Shown piece by piece: positions 40,646 to 54,050 of a stretch of 64,000 bases of DNA. Origin of the DNA: Delphinus delphis (taxonomy: Eukaryota; Chordata; Mammalia; Artiodactyla; Delphinidae); the NCBI RefSeq assembly GCF_949987515.2, contig NC_082696.1:196001-260000 (forward strand), written 5' to 3'. The position numbers were made by a program, and so were the translations under genes. How positions within the stretch are numbered: the first letter of the stretch is position 1; every line of letters begins with the position of its first letter. The notes beneath the pieces are model-generated. The model worked only from the letters and a program-made list of their open reading frames with translations, ran no database searches and was not told the DNA's origin.

Positions 40646-43160
40646 CCTCACCTGGACCCTAAACCGTCCCCGTCCCCTAACTCTATCCCTAGCCCGAACC
40701 CTAACCCTAACCCTTCCCCGAAGCCTGACCCTCACCCGTCCCCTAATCCTAACCCGTACGCTAACGCTCACCCGCACCCTCACACGTACGCTCCACCTAA
40801 AGCGTTGTCGTACCCTCACCTGGACCCTAAACCGTCCCCGTCCCCTAACCCTAACCCTAGCCCGAACCCTAACCCTAACCCTTCTCTGAAGCCTTAGCCT
40901 CACCCGTCCACTAATCCTAACCCGTACGCTAACGCTCACCCACGCCCTCACACGTACGCTCCCCCTAAAGCGTTGTCGTACCCTCACCTGGACCCTAAAC
41001 CGTCCCCGTCCCCTAACCCTAACCCTAGCCCGAACGCTAACCCTACCCCTTCCCCGAAGCCTGACCCTCACCCGTCCCCTAATCGTCACCCGTACGCTAA
41101 CGCTAACCCGCGCCCTCACACGTACGCTCCCCCTAAACCGTTGTCGTACCCTCACCTGGACCCTAAACCGTCCCCTTCCCCTAACCCTAACCCTAGCCCG
41201 AACGCTAACCCTACCCCTTCCCCGAAGCCTGACCCTCACCCGTCCCCTAATCCTAACCCGTACGCTAACGCTGACCCTCGCCCTCACACGTACGCTCCCC
41301 CTAAAGCGTTGTCGTACCCTCACCTGGACCCTAAACCGTCCCCGTCCCCTAACCCTAACCCTAGCCCGAACCCTAACCCTAACACTTCCCCGAAGCCTGA
41401 CCGTCACCCGTACCATAATCCTAACCCGTACGCTAACGCTAACCCGCGCCCACACACGTACGCTCCCCCTAAAGCGTTGTCGTACCCTCACCTGGACCCT
41501 AAACTTTCCCCGTCCCCTAACCCTAGCCCGAACCCTAACCCTAACCCTTCCCCGAAGCCTGACCCTCACCCGTCCCCTAATCCTAACCCATACGCTAATG
41601 CTAACGCGGGCCCTCACAAGTACGCTCCCCCTAAAGCGTTGTCGTACCCTCACCTGGACCCTAAACCATCCCCGTCCCCTAACCCTAACCCTAGCCCGAA
41701 CCCTAACCCTAACCCTTCCCCGATGCCTGACCCTCACCCGGCCCCTAATCCTAACCCGTACGCTAACGCTAACTCGCGCCCTCACACGTACGGTCCCCCT
41801 AAAGCGTTGTCGTACCCTCACCTGGACCCTAAACCGTCCCCGTCCCCTAACCCTAACCCTAGCCCGAACCCTAACCCTAACCCTTCCCCGAAGCCTGACC
41901 CTCACCCGTCCCCTAATCCTAAACCGTACGCTAACGCTCACCCGCGCCCTCACACGTACGCTCCCCCTAAAACGTTGTCGTAACCTCACCTGGATCCTAA
42001 ACCGTCCCCGTCCCCTAACCCTAACCCTAGCCCGAACCCTAACCCTAACCCTTCCCCGAAGCCTGAGCCTCACCCGTCCCCGAATCCTAACCCGTACGCT
42101 AACGCTAAACCGCACCCTCACATGTACGCTACCCCTAAAGCGTTGTCGTACCCTCACCTGGACACTAAACCGTCCCCGTCCCCTAACCCTAACCCTAGCC
42201 CGAACCCTAACCCTAACCCTTCCCCGAAGCCTGACCCTCACCCGTCCCCTAATCCTAACCCGTACGCTAACGCTAACCCGCGCCCTCACACGTACGCTCC
42301 CCCTAAAGCGTTGTCGTACCCTCACCTGGACCCTAAACCGTCCCCGTCCCCTAACCCTAACCCTAGCACGAACCCTAACCCTAACCCTTCCCCGAAGCCT
42401 GACCCTCACCCGTCCCCTAATCCTAACCCATACGCTAAGGCTAACCCGCGCCCTCACACGTACGCTCCCCCTAAAGCGTTGTCGTACCCTCACCTGGACC
42501 CTAAACCGTCCCCGTCCCCTAACTCTATCCCTAGCCTGAACGTTAACCCTACCCCTTCCCCGAAGCCTGACCCTCACCCGTCCCCTAATCCTAACCCGTA
42601 CGCTAACGCTGACCCTCTCCCTCACACGTACACTCCCCCTAAAGCGTTGTCGTACCCTCACCTGGACCCTAAACCGTCCCCGTCCCCTAACCCTAACCGT
42701 AGCCCGAACCCTAACCCTAACCCTTCCCCGAAGCCTGACCCTCACCGATCCCCTAATCCTAACCCGTACGCTAACGCTTACCCGCGCCCTCACACGTACG
42801 CTCCCCCTAAAGCGTTGTCGTACCCTCACCTGGACCCTAAACCGTCCCCGTCCCCTAACCCTAATCCTAGCCCGAACCCTAACCCTAAACCTTCCCCGAA
42901 GCCTGAGCCTCACCCGTCCCCTAATCCTAACCCGTACGCTAACGCTAACCCACGCCCTCACACGTACTCTCCCCCTAAAGCGTTGTCGTACCCTCACCTG
43001 GAACCTAAACCGTCCCCGTCCCCTAACCCTAACCCTAGCCCGAACCCTAACCCTAACCCTTCCCCGAAGCCTGACCCTCACCCGTCCCCTAATCCTAACC
43101 CGTACGCTAACGCTAACCCGCGCCCTCACACGTACGCTCCCCCTAAAGCGTTGTCGTACC
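40646..43160 (+). repeat. Domain III block 1 (2,515 bp, 15 monomers)
   Basis: This block is the first of a series recognised by the order B-type unit (40,891), CCTAATCGTCACCC, AAACCGTTGTCG (near 41,137), a 162-bp unit (41,474), GCTAACGCGGGCCC, TACGGTCCCCC and TAACCTCACCTGGATCC. The same order follows 2,515 bp later. 2,515 is 15 x 168 minus 6 (one lost hexamer) plus 1 (an inserted A at the block end). Its left limit is projected back from the next block boundary and may be off by a monomer. Confidence 0.78.
41474..41635 (+). repeat. 162-bp (27-hexamer) monomer, example of eight
   Basis: One hexamer is missing from the telomere-like segment: a single CCTAAC, not two, precedes CCTAGC. The same or an equivalent loss makes 162-bp units at 43,989, 46,504, 48,346 and 51,365 (copies of one event in domain III), and separately at 54,214 (CCTAGC missing), 59,747 and 61,083. 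Every one-hexamer loss I located maps to hexamers 8-10. Confidence 0.87.
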
Positions 43161-45675
43161 CTCAACCTGGACCCTAAACCGTCCCCGTCCCCTAACCCTA
43201 ACCCTAGCCCGAACCCTAACCCTAACCCTTCCCCGAAGGCTGACCCTCACCCGTCCCCTAATCCTAACCCGTACGCTAACGCTCACCCGCACCCTCACAC
43301 GTACGCTCCACCTAAAGCGTTGTCGTACCCTCACCTGGACCCTAAACCGTCCCCGTCCCCTAACCCTAACCCTAGCCCGAACCCTAACCCTAACCCTTCT
43401 CTGAAGCCTTAGCCTCACCCGTCCACTAATCCTAACCCGTACGCTAACGCTCACCCACGCCCTCACACGTACGCTCCCCCTAAAGCGTTGTCGTACCCTC
43501 ACCTGGACCCTAAACCGTCCCCGTCCCCTAACCCTAACCCTAGCCCGAACGCTAACCCTACCCCTTCCCCGAAGCCTGACCCTCACCCGTCCCCTAATCG
43601 TCACCCGTACGCTAACGCTAACCCGCGCCCTCACACGTACGCTCCCCCTAAACCGTTGTCGTACCCTCACCTGGACCCTAAACCGTCCCCTTCCCCTAAC
43701 CCTAACCCTAGCCCGAACGCTAACCCTACCCCTTCCCCGAAGCCTGACCCTCACCCGTCCCCTAATCCTAACCCGTACGCTAACGCTGACCCTCGCCCTC
43801 ACACGTACGCTCCCCCTAAAGCGTTGTCGTACCCTCACCTGGACCCTAAACCGTCCCCGTCCCCTAACCCTAACCCTAGCCCGAACCCTAACCCTAACAC
43901 TTCCCCGAAGCCTGACCGTCACCCGTACCATAATCCTAACCCGTACGCTAACGCTAACCCGCGCCCACACACGTACGCTCCCCCTAAAGCGTTGTCGTAC
44001 CCTCACCTGGACCCTAAACTGTCCCCGTCCCCTAACCCTAGCCCGAACCCTAACCCTAACCCTTCCCCGAAGCCTGACCCTCACCCGTCCCCTAATCCTA
44101 ACCCATACGCTAACGCTAACGCGGGCCCTCACAAGTACGCTCCCCCTAAAGCGTTGTCGTACCCTCACCTGGACCCTAAACCATCCCCGTCCCCTAACCC
44201 TAACCCTAGCCCGAACCCTAACCCTAACCCTTCCCCGAAGCCTGACCCTCACCCGTCCCCTAATCCTAACCCGTACGCTAACGCTAACTCGCGCCCTCAC
44301 ACGTACGGTCCCCCTAAAGCGTTGTCGTACCCTCACCTGGACCCTAAACCGTCCCCGTCCCCTAACCCTAACCCTAGCCCGAACCCTAACCCTAACCCTT
44401 CCCCGAAGCCTGACCCTCACCCGTCCCCTAATCCTAAACCGTACGCTAACGCTCACCCGCGCCCTCACACGTATGCTCCCCCTAAAGCGTTGTCGTAACC
44501 TCACCTGGATCCTAAACCGTCCCCGTCCCCTAACCCTAACCCTAGCCCGAACCCTAACCCTAACCCTTCCCCGAAGCCTGAGCCTCACCCGTCCCCGAAT
44601 CCTAACCCGTACGCTAACGCTGAACCGCACCCTCACATGTACGCTACCCCTAAAGCGTTGTCGTACCCTCACCTGGACACTAAACCGTCCCCGTCCCCTA
44701 ACCCTAACCCTAGCCCGAACCCTAACCCTAACCCTTCCCCGAAGCCTGACCCTCACCCGTCCCCTAATCCTAACCCGTATGCTAACGCTAACCCGCGCCC
44801 TCACACGTACGCTCCCCCTAAAGCGTTGTCGTACCCGCACCTGGACCCTAAACCGTCCCCGTCCCCTAACCCTAACCCTAGCACGAACCCTAACCCTAAC
44901 CCTTCCCCGAAGCCTGACCCTCACCCGTCCCCTAATCCTAACCCATACGCTAAGGCTAACCCGCGCCCTCACACGTACGCTCCCCCTAAAGCGTTGTCGT
45001 ACCCTCACCTGGACCCTAAACCGTCCCCGTCCCCTAACTCTATCCCTAGCCTGAACGTTAACCCTACCCCTTCCCCGAAGCCTGACCCTCACCCGTCCCC
45101 TAATCCTAACCCGTACGCTAACGCTGACCCTCTCCCTCACACGTACGCTCCCCCTAAATCGTTGTCGTACCCTCACCTGGACCCTAAACCGTCCCCGTCC
45201 CCTAACCCTAACCGTAGCCCGAACCCTAACCCTAACCCTTCCCCGAAGCCTGACCCTCACCGATCCCCTAATCCTAACCCGTACGCTAACGCTTACCCGC
45301 GCCCTCACACGTACGCTCCCCCTAAAGCGTTGTCGTACCCTCACCTGGACCCTAAACCGTCCCCGTCCCCTAACCCTAACCCTAGCCCGAACCCTAACCC
45401 TAAGCCTTCCCCGAAGCCTGAGCCTCACCCGTCCCCTAATCCTAACCCGTACGCTAATGCTAACCCACGCCCTCACACGTACTCTCCCCCTAAAGCGTTG
45501 TCGTACCCTCACCTGGAACCTAAACCGTCCCCGTCCCCTAACCCTAACCCTAGCCCGAACCCTAACCCTAAACCTTCCCCGAAGCCTGACCCTCACCCGT
45601 CCCCTAATCCTAACCTGTACGCTAACGCTAACCCGCGCCCTCACACGTACGCTCCCCCTAAAGCGTTGTCGTACC
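43161..45675 (+). repeat. Domain III block 2 (2,515 bp, 15 monomers)
   Basis: The block starts with the one-base insertion CTCAACCTGG in place of CTCACCTGG at hexamers 3-4. This insertion occurs only at 43,161, 45,676, 47,519 and 50,537 and marks the block boundary. The contents match block 1 nearly base for base, including the 162-bp unit at 43,989 and the B-type unit at 43,406. One difference from block 1 is AAACTGTCC instead of AAACTTTCC in the 162-bp unit. Confidence 0.86.
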
Positions 45676-47518
45676 CTCAACCTGGACCCTAAACCGTCCC
45701 CGTCCCCTAACCCTAACCCTAGCCCGAACCCTAACCCTAACCCTTCCCCGAAGCCTGACCCTCACCCGTCCCCTAATCCTAACCCGTACGCTAACGCTCA
45801 CCTGCACCCTCACACGTACGCTCCACCTAAAGCGTTGTCGTACCCTCACCTGGACCCTAAACCGTCCCCGTCCCCTAACCCTAACCCTAGCCCGAACCCT
45901 AACCCTAACCCTTCTCTGAAGCCTTAGCCTCACCCGTCCACTAATCCTAACCCGTACGCTAACGCTCACCCACGCCCTCACACGTACGCTCCCCCTAAAG
46001 CGTTGTCGTACCCTCACCTGGACCCTAAACCGTCCCCGTCCCCTAACCCTAACCCTAGCCCGAACGCTAACCCTACCCCTTCCCCGAAGCCTGACCCTCA
46101 CCTGTCCCCTAATCGTCACCCGTACGCTAACGCTAACCCGCGCCCTCACACGTACGCTCCCCCTAAACCGTTGTCGTACCCTCACCTGGACCCTAAACCG
46201 TCCCCTTCCCCTAACCCTAACTCTAGCCCGAACGCTAACCCTACCCCTTCCCCGAAGCCTGACCCTCACCCGTCCCCTAATCCTAACCCGTAAGCTAACG
46301 CTGACCCTCGCCCTCACACGTACGCTCCCCCTAAAGCGTTGTCGTACCCTCACCTGGACCCTAAACCGTCCCCGTCCCCTAACCCTAACCCTAGCCCGAA
46401 CCCTAACCCTAACACTTCCCCGAAGCCTGACCTTCACCCGTACCCTAATCCTAACCCGTACGCTAACGCTAACCTGCGCCCACACACGTACGCTCCCCCT
46501 AAAGCGTTGTCGTACCCTCACCTGGACCCTAAACTGTCCCCGTCCCCTAACCCTAGCCCGAACCCTAACCTTAACCCTTCCCCGAAGCCTGACCCTCACC
46601 CGTCCCCTAATCCTAACCCGTACGCTAACGCTAACGCGGGCCCTCACAAGTACGCTCCCCCTAAAGCGTTGTCGTACCCTCACCTGGACCCTAAACCATC
46701 CCCGTCCCCTAACCCTAACCCTAGCCCGAACCCTAACCCTAACCCTTCCCCGAAGCCTGACCCTCACCCGTCCCCTAATCCTAACCCGTACGCTAACGCT
46801 AACTCGCGCCCTCACACGTACGGTCCCCCTAAAGCGTTGTCGTACCCTCACCTGGACCCTAAACCGTCCCCGTCCCCTAACCCTAACCCTAGCCCGAACC
46901 CTAACCCTAACCCTTCCCCGAAGCCTGACCCTCACCCGTCCCCTAATCCTAAACCGAAAGCTAACGCTCACCCGCGCCCTCACACGTACGCTCCCCCTAA
47001 AGCGTTGTCGTAACCTCACCTGGATCCTAAACCGTCCCCGTCCCCTAACCCTAAGCCTAGCCCGAACCCTAACCCTAACCCTTCCCCGAAGTCTGAGCCT
47101 CACCCGTCCCCTAATCCTAATCCGTACGCTAACGCTAACCCACGCCCTCACACGTACGCTCCCCCTAAAGCGTTGTTTTACCCTCACCTAGACCCTAAAC
47201 CGTCCCCGTCCCATAACGCTAACCCTAGCCAGAACCCTAACACTAACCCTACCCCGAAGCCTGACCCTCACCCGTCCCCTAATCCTAACAAGTACGCTAA
47301 CGCTCACCCGCGCCCTCACACGTACGCTCCCCCTAAAGCGTTGTCGTACCCTCACCTGGACCCTAAACCGTCCCCGTCCCCTAACCCTAACCCTAGCCCG
47401 AACCCTAACCCTAAACCTTCCCCGAAGCCTGACCCTCACCCGTCCCCTAATCCTAACCTGTACGCTAACGCTAACCCGCGCCCTCACACGTACGCTCCCC
47501 CTAAAGCGTTGTCGTACC
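45676..47518 (+). repeat. Domain III block 3 (1,843 bp, 11 monomers)
   Basis: Bounded on both sides by CTCAACCTGG. It shares with blocks 4 and 5 the variants CACCTGTCCCC, AACTCTAGCCC, AAACCGAAAGC and TTGTTTTACCC (near 47,175). It then passes directly to the block end, skipping seven monomers present in block 4. The size difference from the intact form (3,019 minus 1,843) is 1,176 bp, exactly 7 x 168, so this is an in-register deletion of seven units. Confidence 0.84.
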
Positions 47519-50500
47519 CTCAACCTGGACCCTAAACCGTCCCCGTCCCCTAACCCTAACCCTAGCCCGAACCCTAACCCTAACCCTTCCCCGAAGCCTG
47601 ACCCTCACCCGTCCCCTAATCCTAACCCGTACGCTAACGCTCACCTGCACCCTCACACGTACGCTCCCCCTAAAGCGTTGTCGTACCCTCACCTGGACCC
47701 TAAACCGTCCCCGTCCCCTAACCCTAACCCTAGCCCGAACCCTAACCCTAACCCTTCTCTGAAGCCTTAGCCTCACCCGTCCACTAATCCTAACCCGTAC
47801 GCTAACGCTCACCCACGCCCTCACACGTACGCTCCCCCTAAAGCGTTGTCGTACCCTCACCTGGACCCTAAACCGTCCCCGTCCCCTAACCCTAACCCTA
47901 GCCCGAACGCTAACCCTACCCCTTCCCCGAAGCCTGACCCTCACCTGTCCCCTAATCGTCACCCGTACGCTAACGCTAACCCGCGCCCTCACACGTACGC
48001 TCCCCCTAAACCGTTGTCGTACCCTCACCTGGACCCTAAACCGTCCCCTTCCCCTAACCCTAACTCTAGCCCGAACGCTAACCCTACCCCTTCCCCGAAG
48101 CCTGACCCTCACCCGTCCCCTAATCCTAACCCGTACGCTAACGCTGACCCTCGCCCTCACACGTACACTCCCCCTAAAGCTTTGTCGTACCCCACCTGGA
48201 CCCTAAACCGTCCCCGTCCCCTAACCCTAACCCTAGCCCGAACCCTAACCCTAACACTTCCCCGAAGCCTGACCTTCACCCGTACCCTAATCCTAACCCG
48301 TACGCTAACGCTAACCTGCGCCCACACACGTACGCTCCCCCTAAAGCGTTGTCGTACCCTAACCTGGACCCTAAACTGTCCCCGTCCCCTAACCCTAGCC
48401 CGAACCCTAACCTTAACCCTTCCCCGAAGCCTGACCCTCACCCGTCCCCTAATCCTAACCCGTACGCTAACGCTAACGCGGGCCCTCACAAGTACGCTCC
48501 CCCTAAAGCGTTGTCGTACCCTCACCTGGACCCTAAACCATCCCCGTCCCCTAACCCTAACCCTAGCCCGAACCCTAACCCTAACCCTTCCCCGAAGCCT
48601 GACCCTCACCCGTCCCCTAATCCTAACCCGTACGCTAACGCTAACTCGCGCCCTCACACGTACGGTCCCCCTAAAGCGTTGTCGTACCCTCACCTGGACC
48701 CTAAACCGTCCCCGTCCCCTAACCCTAACCCTAGCCCGAACCCTAACCCTAACCCTTCCCCGAAGCCTGACCCTCACCCGTCCCCTAATCCTAAACCGAA
48801 AGCTAACGCTCACCCGCGCCCTCACACGTACGCTCCCCCTAAAGCGTTGTCGTAACCTCACCTGGATCCTAAACCGTCCCCGTCCCCTAACCCTAAGCCT
48901 AGCCCGAACCCTAACCCTAACCCTTCCCCGAAGTCTGAGCCTCACCCGTCCCCTAATCCTAATCCGTACGCTAACGCTAACCCACGCCCTCACACGTACG
49001 CTCCCCCTAAAGCGTTGTTTTACCCTCACCTAGACCCTAAACCGTCCCCGTCCCATAACGCTAACCCTAGCCAGAACCCTAACACTAACCCTACCCCGAA
49101 GCCTGACCCTCACCCGTCCCCTAATCCTAACAAGTACGCTAACGCTCACCCGCGCCCTCACACGTACGCTCCCCCTAAAGCGTTGTCGTACCCTCACCTG
49201 GACCCTAAACCGTCCCCGTCCCCTAACCCTAACCCTAGCCCGAACCCTAACCCTAACCCTTCCCCGAAGCCTGAGCCTCACCCGTCCCCTAATCCTAACC
49301 CGTACGCTAACGCTAACCCGCACCCTCACATGTACGCGACCCCTAAAGCGTTGTCGTACCCTCACCTGGACACTAAACCGTCCCCGTCCCCTAACCCTAA
49401 CCCTAGCCCGAACCCTAACCCTAACCCTTCCCCGAAGCCTGACCCTCACCCGTCCCCTAATCCTAACCCGTACGCTAACGCTAACCCGCGCCCTCACACG
49501 TACGCTCCCCCTAAAGCGTTGTCGTACCCTCACCTGGACCCTAAACCGTCCCCGTCCCCTAACCCTAACCCTAGCCCGAACCCTAACCCTAACACTTCTC
49601 CGAACACTTAGCCTCACCCGTCCACTAATCGTACCCCGTACGCTAACGCTAACCCGCGCTCTCACACGTACGCTCCCCCTAAAGCGTTGTGGTACACTCA
49701 CCTGGACACTAAACCGTCCCCGTCCCCTAACCCTAACCCTAGCCCGAACCCTAACCCTAACCCTTCCCCGAAGCCTGATCCTCACCCGTCCCCTAATCCT
49801 AACCCGTACGCTAACGCTCACCCGCGCCCTCACACGTACGCTCCCCCTAAATCGTTGTCGTACCCTCACCTGGACCCTAAACCGTCCCCGTCCCATAACG
49901 CTAACCCTAGCCAGAACCCTAACCCTAACCCTACCCCGAAGCCTGAGCCTCACCCGTCCCCTAATCCTAACCCGTACGCTAACGCTCACCTGCGCCCTCA
50001 CACGTACGCTCCCCCTAAAGCATTGTCGTACCCTCACATGGATTCTAAACCGTCCCCGTCCCCTAACCCTAACCCTAGCCCGAACCCTAACCCTAACACT
50101 TCCCCGAAGCCTGAGCCTCACCCGTCCCCTAATCCTAACCCGTACGCTAACGCTAACCCGCGCCCTCACACGTACGCTCCCCCTAAAGCGTTGTCGTACC
50201 CTCACCTGGACCCTAAACCCTCCCCGTCCCCTAACCCTAACCCTAGCCCGAACCCTAACAAGAAACCTTCCCCGAAGCCTGACCCTCACCCGTCCCCTAA
50301 TCCTAACCCGTACACTAACGCTCACCCGCGCCCTCACACGTACGCTCCCCCTAAAGCGTTGTCGTACACTCACCTGGATCCTAAACCGTCCCCGTCCCCT
50401 AACCCTAACCCTAGCCCGAACCCTAACCCTAACCCTTCCCTGAAGTCTGACCCTCACCCGTCCCCTAATCCTAACCCGTACGCTAACGTTAACCCTCGCC

Positions 50501-50536
50501 CTCACACGTACGCTCCCCCTAAAGCGTTGTCGTACC
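47519..50536 (+). repeat. Domain III block 4 (3,018 bp, 18 monomers)
   Basis: This is the full-length form of the block. 3,018 equals 18 x 168 minus 6 (the 162-bp unit at 48,346), plus 1 (the boundary A), minus 1 (a T lost in GTACCCCACC near 48,189). It also holds TCCACTAATCGTACCCC at 49,621 and GTTGTGGTAC at 49,686, and CCCTAACAAGAAACC near 50,257, all repeated in block 5. Confidence 0.86.
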
Positions 50537-53500
50537 CTCAACCTGGACCCTAAACCGTCCCCGTCCCCTAACCCTAACCCTAGCCCGAACCCTAACCCTA
50601 ACCCTTCCCCGAAGCCTGACCCTCACCCGTCCCCTAATCCTAACCCGTACGCTAACGCTCACCTGCACCCTCACACGTACGCTCCACCTAAAGCGTTGTC
50701 GTACCCTCACCTGGACCCTAAACCGTCCCCGTCCCCTAACCCTAACCCTAGCCCGAACCCTAACCCTAACCCTTCTCTGAAGCCTTAGCCTCACCCGTCC
50801 ACTAATCCTAACCCGTACGCTAACGCTCACCCACGCCCTCACACGTACGCTCCCCCTAAAGCGTTGTCGTACCCTCACCTGGACCCTAAACCGTCCCCGT
50901 CCCCTAACCCTAACCCTAGCCCGAACGCTAACCCTACCCCTTCCCCGAAGCCTGACCCTCACCTGTCCCCTAATCGTCACCCGTACGCTAACGCTAACCC
51001 GCGCCCTCACACGTACGCTCCCCCTAAACCGTTGTCGTACCCTCACCTGGACCCTAAACCGTCCCCTTCCCCTAACCCTAACTCTAGCCCGAACGCTAAC
51101 CCTACCCCTTCCCCGAAGCCTGACCCTCACCCGTCCCCTAATCCTAACCCGTACGCTAACGCTGACCCTCGCCCTCACACGTACACTCCCCCTAAAGCGT
51201 TGTCGTACCCTCACCTGGACCCTAAACCGTCCCCGTCCCCTAACCCTAACCCTAGCCCGAACCCTAACCCTAACACTTCCCCGAAGCCTGACCTTCACCC
51301 GTACCCTAATCCTAACCCGTACGCTAACGCTAACCTGCGCCCACACACGTACGCTCCCCCTAAAGCGTTGTCGTACCCTCACCTGGACCCTAAACTGTCC
51401 CCGTCCCCTAACCCTAGCCCGAACCCTAACCTTAACCCTTCCCCGAAGCCTGACCCTCACCCGTCCCCTAATCCTAACCCGTACGCTAACGCTAACGCGG
51501 GCCCTCACAAGTACGCTCCCCCTAAAGCGTTGTCGTACCCTCACCTGGACCCTAAACCATCCCCGTCCCCTAACCCTAACCCTAGCCCGAACCCTAACCC
51601 TAACCCTTCCCCGAAGCCTGACCCTCACCCGTCCCCTAATCCTAACCCGTACGCTAACGCTAACTCGCGCCCTCACACGTACGGTCCCCCTAAAGCGTTG
51701 TCGTACCCTCACCTGGACCCTAAACCGTCCCCGTCCCCTAACCCTAACCCTAGCCCGAACCCTAACCCTAACCCTTCCCCGAAGCCTGACCCTCACCCGT
51801 CCCCTAATCCTAAACCGAAAGCTAACGCTCACCCGCGCCCTCACACGTACGCTCCCCCTAAAGCGTTGTCGTAACCTCACCTGGATCCTAAACCGTCCCC
51901 GTCCCCTAACCCTAAGCCTAGCCCGAACCCTAACCCTAACCCTTCCCCGAAGTCTGAGCCTCACCCGTCCCCTAATCCTAATCCGTACGCTAACGCTAAC
52001 CCACGCCCTCACACGTACGCTCCCCCTAAAGCGTTGTTTTACCCTCACCTAGACCCTAAACCGTCCCCGTCCCATAACGCTAACCCTAGCCAGAACCCTA
52101 ACACTAACCCTACCCCGAAGCCTGACCCTCACCCGTCCCCTAATCCTAACAAGTACGCTAACGCTCACCCGCACCCTCACACGTACGCTCCCCCTAAAGC
52201 GTTGTCGTACCCTCACCTGGACCCTAAACCGTCCCCGTCCCCTAACCCTAACCCTAGCCCGAACCCTAACCCTAACCCTTCCCCGAAGCCTGAGCCTCAC
52301 CCGTCCCCTAATCCTAACCCGTACGCCAACGCTAACCCGCACCCTCACATGTACGCGACCCCTAAAGCGTTGTCGTACCCTCACCTGGACACTAAACCGT
52401 CCCCGTCCCCTAACCCTAACCCTAGCCCGAACCCTAACCCTAACCCTTCCCCGAAGCCTGACCCTCACCCGTCCCCTAATCCTAACCCGTACGCTAACGC
52501 TAACCCGCGCCCTCACACGTACGCTCCCCCTAAAGCGTTGTCGTACCCTCACCTGGACCCTAAACCGTCCCCGTCCCCTAACCCTAACCCTAGCCCGAAC
52601 CCTAACCCTAACACTTCTCCGAACACTTAGCCTCACCCGTCCACTAATCGTACCCCGTACGCTAACGCTAACCCGCGCTCTCACACGTACGCTCCCCCTA
52701 AAGCGTTGTGGTACACTCACCTGGACACTAAACCGTCCCCGTCCCCTAACCCTAACCCTAGCCCGAACCCTAACCCTAACCCTTCCCCGAAGCCTGATCC
52801 TCACCCGTCCCCTAATCCTAACCCGTACGCTAACGCTCACCCGCGCCCTCACACGTACGCTCCCCCTAAATCGTTGTCGTACCCTCACCTGGACCCTAAA
52901 CCGTCCCCGTCCCATAACGCTAACCCTAGCCAGAACCCTAACCCTAACCCTACCCCGAAGCCTGAGCCTCACCCGTCCCCTAATCCTAACCCGTACGCTA
53001 ACGCTCACCCGCGCCCTCACACGTACGCTCCCCCTAAAGCATTGTCGTACCCTCACATGGATTCTAAACCGTCCCCGTCCCCTAACCCTAACCCTAGCCC
53101 GAACCCTAACCCTAACACTTCCCCGAAGCCTGAGCCTCACCCGTCCCCTAATCCTAACCCGTACGCTAACGCTAACCTGCGCCCTCACACGTACGCTCCC
53201 CCGAAAGCGTTGTCGTACCCTCACCTGGACCCTAAACCCTCCCCGTCCCCTAACCCTAACCCTAGCCCGAACCCTAACAAGAAACCTTCCCCGAAGCCTG
53301 ACCCTCACCCGTCCCCTAATCCTAACCCGTACACTAACGCTCACCCGCGCCCTCACACGTACGCTCCCCCTAAAGCGTTGTCGTACACTCACCTGGATCC
53401 TAAACCGTCCCCGTCCCCTAACCCTAACCCTAGCCCGAACCCTAACCCTAACCCTTCCCTGAAGTCTGACCCTCACCCGTCCCCTAATCCTAACCCGTAC

Positions 53501-53555
53501 GCTAACGTTAACCCTCGCCCTCACACGTACGCTCCCCTTAAAGCGTTGTCGTACC
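50537..53555 (+). repeat. Domain III block 5 (about 3,019 bp, 18 monomers)
   Basis: The markers of block 4 recur 3,018 to 3,019 bp downstream (162-bp unit at 51,365; TCGTACCCC variant at 52,640; GTTGTGGTAC at 52,705). The T lost in block 4 is present here, so either block 4 lost it after the duplication or the parent was of this type. The end is projected from the block length. At that place the boundary A is absent and CCTGTACCC begins domain IV. Confidence 0.82.
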
Positions 53556-54050
53556 CTCACCTGTACCCTAAACCGTCCCCGTCCCCTAACCCTAACCCTA
53601 GCCCGAACACTAACCCTAACCCTTCCCCGATGCCTGAGCCTCACCCGTCCCCTAATCCTAACCCGTACGCTAACGCTAACCGTCGCCCTCACACGTACGC
53701 TCCCCCTAAAGCGTTGTCGTACACTCACCTGGACCCTAAACCGTCCCCGACGGCTAACACTAACCCTAGCCGGAACCCTAACCGTAACCCTTCCCCGAAG
53801 CTTTACCCTCACCCGTCCGCTAATCCTAACACGTACGCTAACGCTCACCCGCGCCCTCACACGTATGCTACCCCTAAAGCGTTGTCGTACCCTCACCTGG
53901 ACCCTAAACCGCCCCCGTCCCCTAACCCTAACCCTAGCCCGAACCCTAACCCTAACACTTCCCCGAAGCCTGACACTCACCCGTCCCCTAATCCTAACCC
54001 GTACGCTAACGCTCACCCGCGCCCTCACACGTACGCTCCCCCTAAAGCGT

